A DNA stretch of 64,000 nucleotides from Scopulibacillus darangshiensis (GCF_004341035.1 NZ_SLXK01000008.1:1-64000); one strand, 5' to 3'; shown: positions 45,636 to 53,854, counted from the stretch's first letter. The notes: generated from the sequence alone by a model not told the origin. Program-made: numbers and translations.

Positions 45636-45652
45636 TTATGACTTGGTACTAA
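45636..45652 (-). promoter_or_regulatory. FapR-like operator upstream of fabH
   Basis: On the minus strand the 17 bases read TTAGTACCAAGTCATAA. The left half TTAGTACC is identical to the FapR consensus (TTAGTACC-N-GGTACTAA type) and the right half keeps TAA. FapR represses fatty acid genes until malonyl-CoA accumulates. The position, just before the fabH ribosome site, fits. Confidence 0.65.
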
Positions 45653-45680
45653 TTTTAATATGAAAAAGGTCATTTGTCTA

Positions 45681-45831
45681 TAAAGAAAACTTGCTGATTG
45701 GCGAGCCTTTGGCGAAGACAGTGGCGTAGTTGCGACGCACAGGACGTGCTAGTACTGGCGTTGTAACAGGATGTTACGTCTTTAGCCAGTGCCCTTATGT
45801 GCGTAAGAAAGTTTATACTTTATTAACTAAA
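45681..45831 (-). repeat. Interspersed repeat R2, copy C
   Basis: Reverse-oriented full copy, from TAAAGAAAACTTGCTGATTG to the mirrored left end TTTATACTTTATTAAC. It lies directly upstream of the fabH operator. Confidence 0.85.
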
Positions 45832-45941
45832 TAACCGTCCATTTTAGCTCTTCTTGGGGTCTTTGCCGGGTTAGTAAAACACCAACACATAGTATCCCTC
45901 ATATTCTATAATACAAGACAATTCATCAAGGAGGGGTCATA

Positions 45942-46202
45942 TTGGCTTCATCGCAGTCTAATGAACAAAATGAGCGTCTTGATCCGTTCACTCAATTGAT
46001 GTTTGGCCCATCGATGGCACCGCCGTCCCCGCAGCCGCAATCGCAGCAACCTGATAATCAAGAAAAACAATCATCAAATAAAAATAATCAATTCGATCTC
46101 GATAAAATAATGAATGGTGCCGACCAGCTTTTTAAAGTGATTGATAAAACAGGGCCTATGCTCAAGCAAATATCACCGCTGCTAAATTTATTTAAAAAGT
46201 AG
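45942..46202 (+). CDS. Proline/glutamine-rich small protein
   Basis: 86-residue hydrophilic protein. A disordered-looking stretch of Pro, Gln, Ser and Asn (about residues 22-48) is followed by a helical C-terminus with I-M-N-G-A-D-Q-L-F-K-V-I-D-K and S-P-L-L-N-L-F. Starts at TTG with AAGGAGGGG five to six bases upstream. It has the look of the YppG/VrrA-type low-complexity proteins of Bacilli, but I cannot assign it. A terminator follows. Confidence 0.7.
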   Translation: MASSQSNEQNERLDPFTQLMFGPSMAPPSPQPQSQQPDNQEKQSSNKNNQFDLDKIMNGADQLFKVIDKTGPMLKQISPLLNLFKK

Positions 46203-46207
46203 CTCTT

Positions 46208-46240
46208 AAGCATGTCCGCCCAACGGACATGTTTTTTTTA
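46208..46240 (+). terminator. Terminator after the Pro/Gln-rich protein gene
   Basis: CATGTCCG (46211-46218) / CGGACATG (46224-46231) and T8. Confidence 0.9.
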
Positions 46241-46349
46241 TTTTTTTCATAAAAATTGCACCAGTCGTTCAAGCTATCATAGTGTACAGATTTGACTTTG
46301 TTCATACTTGAGAGCGTTATGCTCGAATACATAGAAAAGGAAGCTGCCC

Positions 46350-46826
46350 ATGGGAAAATCGGAAGCATTGTTATGGAGCATCGCCTTCCCCGGTTTTGGA
46401 CAGTTAATTGACCGCCAATATATTAAAGGTGTTTTATTAGTTATATTGGAGATTGTTATCAATGTCCAGGCTCATTTTAATGATATTATCGTTCTTAGCT
46501 TTAACGGCCATATTCATGCTGCGATTGAAGCGGTGAATATCCAGTGGCTGATGTTTTACCCATGTGTTTATTTTTTTTCAATGTGGGATGCGTATAGAAA
46601 TGCCAAAGGGGAAAAAGATGACGGAGCGTTTTTGCCATTTGTTTTCTCAGCGTACTTTGTGACGCTTGGCCTCATCTTTTCTTCTGAAATAAGGTTGTTT
46701 GGCATCCTTTTTGGACCGGTCTTTTTACCGATGGTTTTCTTAATTCCTGGTTTAATCTTTGGTTTAATCATAAAGTTTTTTATGAATAAAAAAAGACAGC
46801 CGGCCCCTGACTCTTCCAAGGAATGA
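46350..46826 (+). CDS. Membrane protein with TM2-like N-terminus
   Basis: 158-residue protein with four or five membrane helices. The opening A-F-P-G-F-G-Q-L-I-D-R-Q-Y-I-K-G resembles the TM2-domain signature (P-G-x-G-Q-x-Y). A short hydrophilic loop with Y-R-N-A-K-G-E-K-D-D separates the halves, and the C-terminus is basic then acidic. GGAAGCTGCCC precedes the ATG. Function unknown; it is convergent with the gene at 46831. Confidence 0.7.
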   Translation: MGKSEALLWSIAFPGFGQLIDRQYIKGVLLVILEIVINVQAHFNDIIVLSFNGHIHAAIEAVNIQWLMFYPCVYFFSMWDAYRNAKGEKDDGAFLPFVFSAYFVTLGLIFSSEIRLFGILFGPVFLPMVFLIPGLIFGLIIKFFMNKKRQPAPDSSKE

Positions 46827-46830
46827 CTCT

Positions 46831-47583
46831 CTAATCAGAAGCGGGTGAGTAGTTCAGCAGACGTGCGGCTTTATCATACGGGAAAATTTGATTTAACCCG
46901 CCTTCTTTAAGCTTATGGTCCTTGCCGCTTGTTATTTGTATAAGCTGCAAGCCATTGCCTCCTGGAACAAAAGGGGCCTTTAATAATGCCTCAATTGCAT
47001 CCGTGACATCGATTGTGTCTTTGGCTGCTTCGGCAATATCTTCACTTCGCAACTGCCGTATTTCCGCCATCCTTAGAATGACCGCTTGTTTAATTTTTTG
47101 TTTTGATCGATTTTCAATCAACAAATTAATAAAATGCTGCTCAATATCATTTGCAGTATGGCCTCTTACTGTATTTGGCTTAACGGGTGTTTTCTCTGTT
47201 ATAACACCCGTGCATTGCCCATAAATATCGATATGGGAAAACAAAGTCATACTTTTAAGGCAATCTGTTTTTTGGAAAATACTTTCGGTTATTTTCCGCA
47301 TGTCGTCCTCAGCTGATTTTATGCAATCCTCATGATCCTTTAATAAATCGAGAAAATACAAATGATCGATACCTGTACTGATATCACTTATAGCATCAAG
47401 GTCGCCTTTATGCTGAAATAATGCGTGCCGCCCAAGGAATAATTCATTATCCTCCTCGATTGACCGTTCGGATTGGTTTTTGGCTGAACTTAGCGAAACA
47501 ACCTGCTTTTCAGTTTCAAGCAATTGTTCACAAAGCTTCAGCCCCAAAGGCGTCAGGCCGCCATAGACCATGACGGTTTCCAT
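46831..47583 (-). CDS. Rossmann-fold protein, NAD-dependent epimerase-like
   Basis: 250-residue protein starting M-E-T-V-M-V-Y-G-G-L-T-P-L-G-L, a dinucleotide-binding fingerprint (GxxxxxG) of the extended short-chain dehydrogenase/epimerase group. The usual catalytic YxxxK is not clear: a Y-G-Q-C-T-G-V segment sits where the active loop might be, so it may only bind nucleotide. AGAGGGG lies five bases before the ATG at 47583; the frame open to 47631 has no ribosome site. Role unknown. Confidence 0.6.
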   Translation of the reverse strand: METVMVYGGLTPLGLKLCEQLLETEKQVVSLSSAKNQSERSIEEDNELFLGRHALFQHKGDLDAISDISTGIDHLYFLDLLKDHEDCIKSAEDDMRKITESIFQKTDCLKSMTLFSHIDIYGQCTGVITEKTPVKPNTVRGHTANDIEQHFINLLIENRSKQKIKQAVILRMAEIRQLRSEDIAEAAKDTIDVTDAIEALLKAPFVPGGNGLQLIQITSGKDHKLKEGGLNQIFPYDKAARLLNYSPASD

Positions 47584-47693
47584 ATTATCCCCTCTTTTGT
47601 TAACATTCATTTTTTGGCTATTTACAGCCACACAGAACTCTTATAATAGCGTATGCACACAAAAAAGGAAACATGAAACCACATGGTTTGTCT

Positions 47694-47756
47694 TTAACCT
47701 CCGCTGACGGAAGGAATCAATCCGACTATATATTGAAGCTTAATAACCTCAAACAC
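47694..47756 (-). pseudogene. 3' tail of moaD (molybdopterin synthase small subunit)
   Basis: A 20-codon frame starting at a GTG that overlaps the mobB stop reads V-F-E-V-I-K-L-Q-Y-I-V-G-L-I-P-S-V-S-G-G. The ending I-P-x-V-S-G-G-stop is the diagnostic C-terminus of MoaD, whose last glycine carries the sulfur used to make molybdopterin. The first three quarters of moaD and the whole moaE expected before it are missing. I read it as the scar of a deletion running from the mobB end into moaD. Confidence 0.7.
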
Positions 47757-48258
47757 CTATCCTTGTCATGAGGTCTTCGATCGCTTGATCAATGGCACCA
47801 TTTGAATAGACCTGTACCCCTGCCTTATTTCCGATCCGCTTGGGGTCATCCATAGTGATGATCATTTGAATCCCTTTTAATGTCGTGATAAGGTTGTCGT
47901 CGTCTGCTGAACGATGAAAGAGGACTTTATTAAAGGCCGCATGTTTGAAGCCTTCTACAAGCAATACATCAACATTGCCGTGATTCTCATAAAACTGGAT
48001 AAGCTCTGCCAACTGAAAAGGTGTTTTTGATAAATGCGACAGCGTTGCCCCATCAACATACGTGACTGCGTCCGCACCAGCAAACCAATGCTTTCCTGTA
48101 TCTGTATTTGGATCAGCGAGATGTGTTCCATGATGGCCATGATGCTTAATAACAGCTGCTTTCAGACCAACTTCTTTTAAGCGCTTAACCAAATTTGTGA
48201 TGAATGTCGTTTTCCCGCTGTTATGATAGCCGGCGAACTGCCATACTTTTAAAGACAA
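47749..48258 (-). CDS. mobB: Molybdopterin-guanine dinucleotide biosynthesis protein MobB
   Basis: 169-residue P-loop GTPase-like adaptor with Walker A G-Y-H-N-S-G-K-T-T-F at residues 9-18 and the switch-like V-I-K-H-H-G-H-H-G. It helps insert the finished molybdenum cofactor. It overlaps the moeA end by ten bases, so the two are translationally coupled. Downstream, only the tail of moaD remains. Intact by length (family about 170). Confidence 0.88.
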   Translation of the reverse strand: MSLKVWQFAGYHNSGKTTFITNLVKRLKEVGLKAAVIKHHGHHGTHLADPNTDTGKHWFAGADAVTYVDGATLSHLSKTPFQLAELIQFYENHGNVDVLLVEGFKHAAFNKVLFHRSADDDNLITTLKGIQMIITMDDPKRIGNKAGVQVYSNGAIDQAIEDLMTRIGV

Positions 48259-49520
48259 AATTTGTCACTGCCTTCCCCTTGCAACAGTAATACCTTGATG
48301 CTTTCACCAGACTTATAGCCCCTTGTACCTCCCGGAAGGATCATCAGTGCATTGCTATCGGCAAGCGATGTCACAACATTTGATTTATCAAGGCCGACCG
48401 GTGCGGCATACAAATGGCCGCCCTCTCGTTTGACACGACAGCGGACAAACCTTGTAAAAGGATTAGACTTAGGAAAATCAACCGATAAAACAGCCTCTTC
48501 CGATTGGAGAAAACGGTTTGTCACACCTTGCATGGTCTTCAAATAAGGACCTGCAAACAGTTCGAAGCCGACAAAGCACGCTGATGGATTCCCAGACAAA
48601 CCGAACAGCCATTTTTGCTGATCTTTAAGCTTGGCCACAGTCGTTACGCTGCCGGGTCTCATGCCGACTTTATTAAATAGCACCTCGGCACCAAGCTTTT
48701 CATAGATGGCTGGCAAATAGTCAAAATCCCCAACCGATACCCCTCCTGTAGTGATTAAAACGTCGATGGCATCCAGTGCTAGGGATACCCTTTCAAAACT
48801 CTGATCAAAATCATCCTTTAGCTGATCAAGATACACGGGGATCGCACCGGTTTGCCTGATTTGGGCGAGAATCATGTGGGCATTGCTGTTTCTTATTTTA
48901 CCAGGTTCTAATGGCTCGTGGACTTCAAGCAGCTCCGAGCCGGTTGCGATTACGCCGACCACAGGTCTTTTATAAACTTTAACATGGGCATAACCGAATG
49001 TTGCGAGGACGGCTTTCACACCCGGTGTTATTTTGCGGCCCTTTTTCAATAGGATTGATCCCGACGCTGTATCTTCACCCTGCCATGAGATATTATCACC
49101 GCTTTTGAATGGGCGCTTGATTGCAATCTGCCTGCCTTCGCTGCCATCAATCTCTGATGTCAATTCAAGCATAACCACCGCATCGGCCCCCTTTGGCAAT
49201 GCGGCACCCGTCATAATCCGAATTGCGCTGCCATTGGTCACTTCTTTTTCGGCGACATCACCCGCTCCAATCGTTTCGATAACTTCAAACAATGCCGGGT
49301 TGTCCCGCGAAGCTGCTGCTGTATCCCCTGCTACGATGGCAAAACCGTCGTATGGCGAACGATTGAATGGCGGAACATCATGGTCTGCTACAATATCCTC
49401 TGCAAGATACCTCCCATCACTTTCTTCTATACGAATCTCTTCCCCTTCCAAAGCCTTTGCATTAGTTAGGACCCGCTGCACCGCTTCTTCAACAGGGATG
49501 GACTTGCGTCTTTCTACCAT
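48249..49520 (-). CDS. moeA: Molybdopterin molybdenumtransferase MoeA
   Basis: 423-residue enzyme that inserts molybdate into adenylylated molybdopterin. Signature stretches are D-V-P-P-F-N-R-S-P-Y-D-G-F-A-I, the T-T-G-G-V-S-V-G-D-F-D loop and F-G-L-S-G-N-P-S-A-C-F-V-G. GGGGGAGAAGG precedes the ATG at 49520; extra upstream codons lack support. First gene of moeA-mobB. With moaE and most of moaD gone here, cofactor synthesis would need those genes elsewhere in the genome. Confidence 0.92.
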   Translation of the reverse strand: MVERRKSIPVEEAVQRVLTNAKALEGEEIRIEESDGRYLAEDIVADHDVPPFNRSPYDGFAIVAGDTAAASRDNPALFEVIETIGAGDVAEKEVTNGSAIRIMTGAALPKGADAVVMLELTSEIDGSEGRQIAIKRPFKSGDNISWQGEDTASGSILLKKGRKITPGVKAVLATFGYAHVKVYKRPVVGVIATGSELLEVHEPLEPGKIRNSNAHMILAQIRQTGAIPVYLDQLKDDFDQSFERVSLALDAIDVLITTGGVSVGDFDYLPAIYEKLGAEVLFNKVGMRPGSVTTVAKLKDQQKWLFGLSGNPSACFVGFELFAGPYLKTMQGVTNRFLQSEEAVLSVDFPKSNPFTRFVRCRVKREGGHLYAAPVGLDKSNVVTSLADSNALMILPGGTRGYKSGESIKVLLLQGEGSDKFCL

Positions 49521-49561
49521 TCCTTCTCCCCCTATTACCCCATAATATATCATTCATTAGT

Positions 49562-49656
49562 TATAAAGAAAACTTGCCGATTGGCAAACCTTTGGTGAAG
49601 ACAGAGGCGTAGTTGCACTTATGTGCGTCAGAAAGTTATACTTTCTGATTAACCAA
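49562..49656 (-). repeat. Interspersed repeat R2, copy D (internally deleted)
   Basis: Reverse orientation, about 95 bases. Both ends match R2, but about 60 central bases, including the ACAGGACGTG and ACAGGATGTT palindromes, are missing. The junction is at GTAGTTGC / ACTTATGTGCG near 49615. Confidence 0.8.
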
Positions 49657-49694
49657 GGAAAAAGCACCCCTGTTAAGGGATGCCTGATTATAAA

Positions 49695-50006
49695 TCAAGA
49701 AATGCCTAGAGCGATTTTTGCATAGCGTGACATACGATCTTTGGACCATGGCGGGCTCCAGACAATGTTAACCTCAACATCATTCACTTCATCAATAACG
49801 GACAACGCTCTCTTAACTTCATGCTGGATCGTCGCTGCCAATGGGCACCCCATTGCCGTCAGCGTCATGGTGACAAGAACATCACCTTTATCATCCATTT
49901 CGACGCCGTAGACGAGACCTAAATTTACAATGTCTATCCCTAATTCAGGATCGATAACTTCTTCTAGCGCTTCCATCAATTGATCATTCATTTCACTTTG
50001 GGACAC
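49695..50006 (-). CDS. yitW: MIP18/PaaD-like iron-sulfur assembly protein YitW
   Basis: 103-residue DUF59 protein. The motif V-I-D-P-E-L-G-I-D-I-V-N-L-G-L-V is followed by T-L-T-A-M-G-C-P-L-A, with the functional Cys, and ends V-W-S-P-P-W-S-K-D-R-M-S. Such proteins assist Fe-S cluster maturation. AAAGGGG lies nine bases before the GTG at 50006. The length matches B. subtilis YitW, and neighbouring yitU, yitV and yitT relatives support the identity. Confidence 0.88.
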   Translation of the reverse strand: MSQSEMNDQLMEALEEVIDPELGIDIVNLGLVYGVEMDDKGDVLVTMTLTAMGCPLAATIQHEVKRALSVIDEVNDVEVNIVWSPPWSKDRMSRYAKIALGIS

Positions 50007-50110
50007 GAAAATCATCCCCTTTCTAATAGTCTTTGACACAAGTATAGTATAAACACGTGTCTTTTACCATTATTCGGCCATATTTATTGTCGCCAAAGGG
50101 GCATTGCGTA

Positions 50111-50302
50111 CTAACGGCGCTCATTTCCTGCCTGCGCCATTGTGTCCAAAGAAGGCGGATGATCCTGGCGTGACAGCGGAAAGGCGAGCTTTTGAATGGA
50201 TTGATTGACTTCATCAAGTTTACCTTCGATTCGATGAAGAAGATAAAGCGTAACAACGATTGGAAAGCCAACATCTTTTACCATCGCTAACCATTCACCC
50301 AT
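50111..50302 (-). CDS. YvrJ family protein
   Basis: 63-residue protein. One membrane helix with the G-F-P-I-V-V-T-L-Y-L-L-H-R-I-E motif of the YvrJ family is followed by a short helix with L-D-E-V-N-Q-S-I, then a non-conserved polar tail that makes it slightly longer than usual. AAGGAGGATAACG precedes the ATG. It follows DUF1659 and DUF2922 genes on the same strand, a trio often seen together in Bacilli. Function unknown. Confidence 0.85.
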   Translation of the reverse strand: MGEWLAMVKDVGFPIVVTLYLLHRIEGKLDEVNQSIQKLAFPLSRQDHPPSLDTMAQAGNERR

Positions 50303-50320
50303 CGTTATCCTCCTTTTTTT

Positions 50321-50351
50321 AAGGGGTCTGACCCCGAGGGGTCAGACCCCT
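50321..50351. repeat. GGGGTCTGACCCC palindrome, copy 1
   Basis: AAGGGGTCTGACCCC / GGGGTCAGACCCCT arms around a GA centre, with T7 on the + side. It lies between the DUF2922 and YvrJ genes. Other copies: 52888, 60341 and 61631. Confidence 0.8.
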
Positions 50352-50357
50352 CTTTTT

Positions 50358-50570
50358 TTACAACGTCAGCTCGGTGACATTGCGTTCAATGATCCTTGCG
50401 CCCTTGCTTTTAACAAGTCCGCCTCCAGCAGATGTGTAGACATCCTCCGCTAAGACTGCGTCAATTGCAGCTTTAACTGTTGCGGGATCATAAGGCTCGA
50501 CTGGATGATCGAGAGATATGCGGACTGTGCCGCCTTCCTCATTTTCAAAGATTAATTCAATTGTTTTCAT
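50358..50570 (-). CDS. DUF2922 family protein
   Basis: 70-residue protein: M-K-T-I-E-L-I-F-E-N-E-E-G-G-T-V-R-I-S at the start, then D-P-A-T-V-K-A-A-I-D-A-V and ending in an A-R-I-I-E-R-N-V-T strand. This is the pattern of the DUF2922 family. AGGGAGG precedes the ATG. Clustered with DUF1659 (37 bases upstream) and YvrJ. No biochemical role is known to me. Confidence 0.85.
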   Translation of the reverse strand: MKTIELIFENEEGGTVRISLDHPVEPYDPATVKAAIDAVLAEDVYTSAGGGLVKSKGARIIERNVTELTL

Positions 50571-50607
50571 CTAATAGTTCCTCCCTTCTGCTTATTTTTC
50601 CATGTCA

Positions 50608-50829
50608 TTACTCGGCAGAGATCATGATTGAGTTATCTCGTTCCACCGATTCAAGTGGGTACTGCTGGAGCGGTGCTAAAGCATTAGCAACATTAAATAA
50701 CTGATCATATGTTGCCAGCGTTTTGATGTTACGGAAGCTCTTACGTTTGTATACCGGCTTCCCGTCTTCGTTAACACCCGCATCAAGTGTGAGAATCAAG
50801 GCTGAATTAACAACTGTTCCGCTTGCCAA
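50608..50829 (-). CDS. DUF1659 family protein
   Basis: 73-residue protein with L-I-L-T-L-D-A-G-V-N-E-D-G-K-P-V-Y-K-R-K-S-F, the core of DUF1659. The TTG at 50829 has AAGGAGGTG seven bases upstream; the GTG nine bases before it lies inside that ribosome site. First of the DUF1659-DUF2922-YvrJ operon. Confidence 0.85.
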   Translation of the reverse strand: MASGTVVNSALILTLDAGVNEDGKPVYKRKSFRNIKTLATYDQLFNVANALAPLQQYPLESVERDNSIMISAE

Positions 50830-50908
50830 TCGAATCACCTCCTTCCTTTTGCATTATAAATAGACAAAAGGTACCTAAAATGGTGAGGTGATTTTAAAAA
50901 AGTATAAA

Positions 50909-50941
50909 AAAACCTTAACCCCTGTTAAGTGGATTAAGGCT
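50909..50941 (-). terminator. Terminator of yitV
   Basis: CCTTAACCCC (50913-50922) / GGATTAAGG (50931-50939) hairpin, and T7 on the minus strand. Confidence 0.75.
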
Positions 50942-50958
50942 TAGTGGATATTTAACTG

Positions 50959-51732
50959 TCAAAGATAACGATGTGTCCAATCAACCATTGCTAAGAGACC
51001 CTGCCTTGATACCTTATGACCTGCATTTTCATCGCTTATAAAGAGCAAATCATCACCATCATCATCGCGAGTATAATCCGGTTTTACCTTTTCATAAAAT
51101 TCCCGTGCGCTTGCATAGGGGACGACCGGATCTTTTTGCCCATGCCAGAACATGAGCGGGCGCCGGCCAAGCCTGTCAGGGTGGGCACCAAGATCATAAT
51201 CATCTAATGCCGACATCATTTCACTCAACTCTTCCACAGAATACGGGAGATCAAATCCTTGTTTTTTAAAATAACCTAATTGGCCCTCGGCGAATTTTTT
51301 AAAATAGGGGTTGCCCATCAAAGAAACGCCTGTTTTTATCCATTTAAAGGCAGAAAGTGAACCCAAAGTAATGACACCGCCCATAGATGTCCCGGCAAGT
51401 CCAATACGGCGGTCTTTGATCAGTCCCCTTTCATCGGTCTTTTCTTTGATTAGCCTTGTTTCTTCAATCGATTTGATCACGACTTCCCAGAATCCGACCT
51501 GCCTTTTCTTTTCATCAAGTTCATCTGCACGCTCGCCATGCCCGCATGCATCCGGAAGCATTACCCGATAGCCTTCTTCAGCTAAAAGGTAAGCATAATG
51601 GAGATTATGCTCCTTCGCACTTGTCCAGCCGTGCCAGAAAATAACTAATGGCAGAGGTTTTCCATTTTTCCCTTGCCCTTCGATCCATAGCATTGGAACT
51701 CCGGCAAATGTTTTACGATCCACTAATATCAT
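50959..51732 (-). CDS. yitV: Alpha/beta hydrolase YitV
   Basis: 257-residue esterase-like hydrolase. The nucleophile elbow is G-T-S-M-G-G (about residue 118). The oxyanion region F-W-H-G-W-T-S and the late W-H-G-Q-K-D-P-V-V-P (acid) and N-A-G-H-K (base) complete the Ser-Asp-His triad. Family: prolyl-oligopeptidase-type hydrolases. Natural substrate unknown. It is divergent from yitU, as I recall for the yit cluster of B. subtilis. Confidence 0.82.
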   Translation of the reverse strand: MILVDRKTFAGVPMLWIEGQGKNGKPLPLVIFWHGWTSAKEHNLHYAYLLAEEGYRVMLPDACGHGERADELDEKKRQVGFWEVVIKSIEETRLIKEKTDERGLIKDRRIGLAGTSMGGVITLGSLSAFKWIKTGVSLMGNPYFKKFAEGQLGYFKKQGFDLPYSVEELSEMMSALDDYDLGAHPDRLGRRPLMFWHGQKDPVVPYASAREFYEKVKPDYTRDDDGDDLLFISDENAGHKVSRQGLLAMVDWTHRYL

Positions 51733-51912
51733 TGTTTATCATCCTTTTATACAAAACCTTAACTTCAGCTCAACTTTAGCTTATCACCCTTCCCTTATCA
51801 TATAATTGTTAAGCGAAAATATAAATCATAACGTTCTGTTATTCTTGTATGGTAAAATGGGCATACATTAAACTACCAATGATTCCCTAGATGCTGAAAG
51901 GAAGGATCCCAT

Positions 51913-52722
51913 ATGAAAAGACATTTAATCGCAGTTGATCTAGACGGAACACTCTTAACAGATAATAAAACGATTCTTAAGCGAACTAAATCAGCTTTAA
52001 TGAAAGCAATGGAAAAAGGGCACCATGTGGTGATCTCAACCGGCCGTCCATACAGAGCGAGCAAATCCTATTATCATGAACTTGGGCTAAAAACACCGAT
52101 TGTCAATTTCAATGGCGCCTATGTTCATCACCCAAGAAATCCAGACTGGGGCGTCTATCATACACCGCTTGAATTGGATACAGCAAGAGCCTTAATTAAG
52201 ACTTGCGAAAACTACGACTTAGCAAACATTATGGTTGAGGTAAAGGATGATGTGTACATAAGAAATCCCGAGCCGGAAACACTGGAGGCTTTTAACGCCG
52301 GTGATCCAAAAGTCATTACTGGCGATGTCAATAACACCTTGCAGGACAACCCAACATGCGTCCTTATTCAGCCTCATAAACAGCATGTTGTGAGCCTAAT
52401 TAAAGATCTTGAAAAACACCATGCCGATGCTGTCCAACAAAGGTCATGGGGTGAGCCTTGGAATATTATCGAGGTCATTCGTCCGGGTATTAATAAAGCT
52501 GTTGGGCTCCGGCGTGTTGCAGCGGATTTGGACATTCCTGCGGAACACATCATTGCTTTTGGTGATGAAGATAATGACATTGATATGCTGCAATATGCCG
52601 GACAAGGCATTGCCATGGGTAATGCTATGGATGATATCAAAAAGGCAGCCGATAAAGTGACCGCTACAAATGAAGAGGATGGCATTGCCCAATACCTCGA
52701 AAATGAATTAGCTCTGGTCTGA
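51913..52722 (+). CDS. yitU: HAD superfamily Cof-type phosphatase YitU
   Basis: 269-residue haloacid-dehalogenase phosphatase with motif I D-L-D-G-T (residues 9-13), motif II V-I-S-T-G-R, a Cof-type cap domain, and motif IV F-G-D-E-D-N-D-I-D-M (about residue 217). B. subtilis YitU dephosphorylates a riboflavin precursor. AAAGGAAGG precedes the ATG. Length is typical. Confidence 0.88.
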   Translation: MKRHLIAVDLDGTLLTDNKTILKRTKSALMKAMEKGHHVVISTGRPYRASKSYYHELGLKTPIVNFNGAYVHHPRNPDWGVYHTPLELDTARALIKTCENYDLANIMVEVKDDVYIRNPEPETLEAFNAGDPKVITGDVNNTLQDNPTCVLIQPHKQHVVSLIKDLEKHHADAVQQRSWGEPWNIIEVIRPGINKAVGLRRVAADLDIPAEHIIAFGDEDNDIDMLQYAGQGIAMGNAMDDIKKAADKVTATNEEDGIAQYLENELALV

Positions 52723-52778
52723 TATTTGAATAAAAATACTTCTCTTTTGTGTACATTAAGCGTAAAGGAGATGGTTAG

Positions 52779-52883
52779 ATGCCTAAACAACATACTGAAA
52801 AAGAACGCAAACCGCTGGATGGCAAAAAGCAGAGTGAGCGCAAGGCAAGAGAACAGAAAAAGGCAAGCCGTGGCGGCGTGTGA
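52779..52883 (+). CDS. 34-residue charged peptide
   Basis: 34-residue peptide of mostly Lys, Arg, Glu and Gln (M-P-K-Q-H-T-E-K-E-R-K-P-L-D-G-K-K...), ending S-R-G-G-V. AAAGGAGATGG lies seven bases before the ATG, so translation is likely. It is probably disordered. Not recognised; it may be co-transcribed with yitU 57 bases upstream. A GGGTCTGACC palindrome follows directly. Confidence 0.6.
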   Translation: MPKQHTEKERKPLDGKKQSERKAREQKKASRGGV

Positions 52884-52887
52884 TTTG

Positions 52888-52913
52888 AGGGTCTGACCCC
52901 GAGGTCAGACCCT
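52888..52913. repeat. GGGTCTGACCCC palindrome, copy 2
   Basis: AGGGTCTGACC / GGTCAGACCCT arms around a short centre; terminator-like but with only a weak T tail. Confidence 0.75.
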
Positions 52914-52998
52914 AGCTATTTTCAACGAGCGTTCTTTCTAGTAATATTAATACATACACGATTTGTGATGACCGAATTAATAGGAGTGACCCCCCGAG

Positions 52999-53448
52999 AT
53001 GAATGTTTATCAGGTTAAAGAGGATGCATCTGATCATTTAAAACAAAAGATTGCCGAGTTATTCATGCAGCAGATTTCCGTCTCCGATGATGAGGAATCA
53101 CTTGCAAGAACTTTAGAAGCCATAAATATGACATTAAGAACAACAGGATCAAGATTGGTTATAGCTGAGGAGAATGAAGAGATTCTCGGTATTGCCTACC
53201 TAAACATTGGCATTAGCCTGCGTGTCGGCGGCAGCTATCTTTGGCTTAACGAACTTTATGTCCACAATGGCTATCGTAATAAAGGAATCGGTAAAAAAAT
53301 GCTTTTGCACATTATTCATATGGCAGAGACAGAAGGAATCAAGGCAATCGAGCTTGAAACCGGCGTGAATAATTCTGTAACAAAACATATGTATAATTCA
53401 CTTGGTTTCTATGAAATTGTCTCCAAAAGATACGGCTTCAGTTTCTAA
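52999..53448 (+). CDS. GNAT family N-acetyltransferase
   Basis: 149-residue acetyltransferase. The acetyl-CoA loop is Y-R-N-K-G-I-G-K-K-M-L (about residues 94-104), preceded by the strand W-L-N-E-L-Y-V and followed by the C-terminal V-T-K-H-M-Y-N-S-L-G-F-Y. AGGAGTGA lies upstream of the ATG. Substrate unknown. It lies before the NifU-like gene with a 92-base gap. Confidence 0.82.
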   Translation: MNVYQVKEDASDHLKQKIAELFMQQISVSDDEESLARTLEAINMTLRTTGSRLVIAEENEEILGIAYLNIGISLRVGGSYLWLNELYVHNGYRNKGIGKKMLLHIIHMAETEGIKAIELETGVNNSVTKHMYNSLGFYEIVSKRYGFSF

Positions 53449-53540
53449 AAAAGCTAAGCCAAAATCCTATTAATCGTAGCACTTCTTTTATTTTTGGTAT
53501 ACAATTGACGATGACAAGGTCAAGATAAAGGAGAGATAGA

Positions 53541-53801
53541 ATGAGCATTGATGTTAGAGTGGATACAACCCCTAATCCGAATGCCATTAAATTTACTGCG
53601 GCAAACAAAATGTTTGATGGCCGCCTATCAGCAAAAAAGGGTGACAATATTGGCCATCCTCTGGCTTCAAAGCTTTTAAGCCTTGAGGGTGTAGACAACA
53701 TTTTTGGATATGAGGATTTTATTACTGTTAATAAAACTTTTGACGCCGACTGGGACGTGCTTCTTCCCCAAATTAAAGAAGTTTTTAATGATTACAAGTA
53801 A
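53541..53801 (+). CDS. Nfu/NifU N-terminal domain protein
   Basis: 86-residue stand-alone Nfu N-terminal domain. It opens V-R-V-D-T-T-P-N-P-N-A-I-K-F-T, the family signature, and lacks the C-x-x-C cluster-binding domain of full Nfu proteins. Such single-domain proteins may help deliver iron-sulfur clusters to targets; YitW, another Fe-S assembly factor, lies 3.5 kb away. AAAGGAG precedes the ATG. Convergent with yitT across a shared terminator. Confidence 0.85.
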   Translation: MSIDVRVDTTPNPNAIKFTAANKMFDGRLSAKKGDNIGHPLASKLLSLEGVDNIFGYEDFITVNKTFDADWDVLLPQIKEVFNDYK

Positions 53802-53810
53802 TTAATATGC

Positions 53811-53850
53811 AAACAGCCATTTCTCATAAAATCCGAAATGGCTGTTATTT
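53811..53850. terminator. Bidirectional terminator
   Basis: AACAGCCATTT (53813-53823) / AAATGGCTGTT (53837-53847) stem between convergent genes. Confidence 0.85.
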
Positions 53851-53854
53851 TGTA

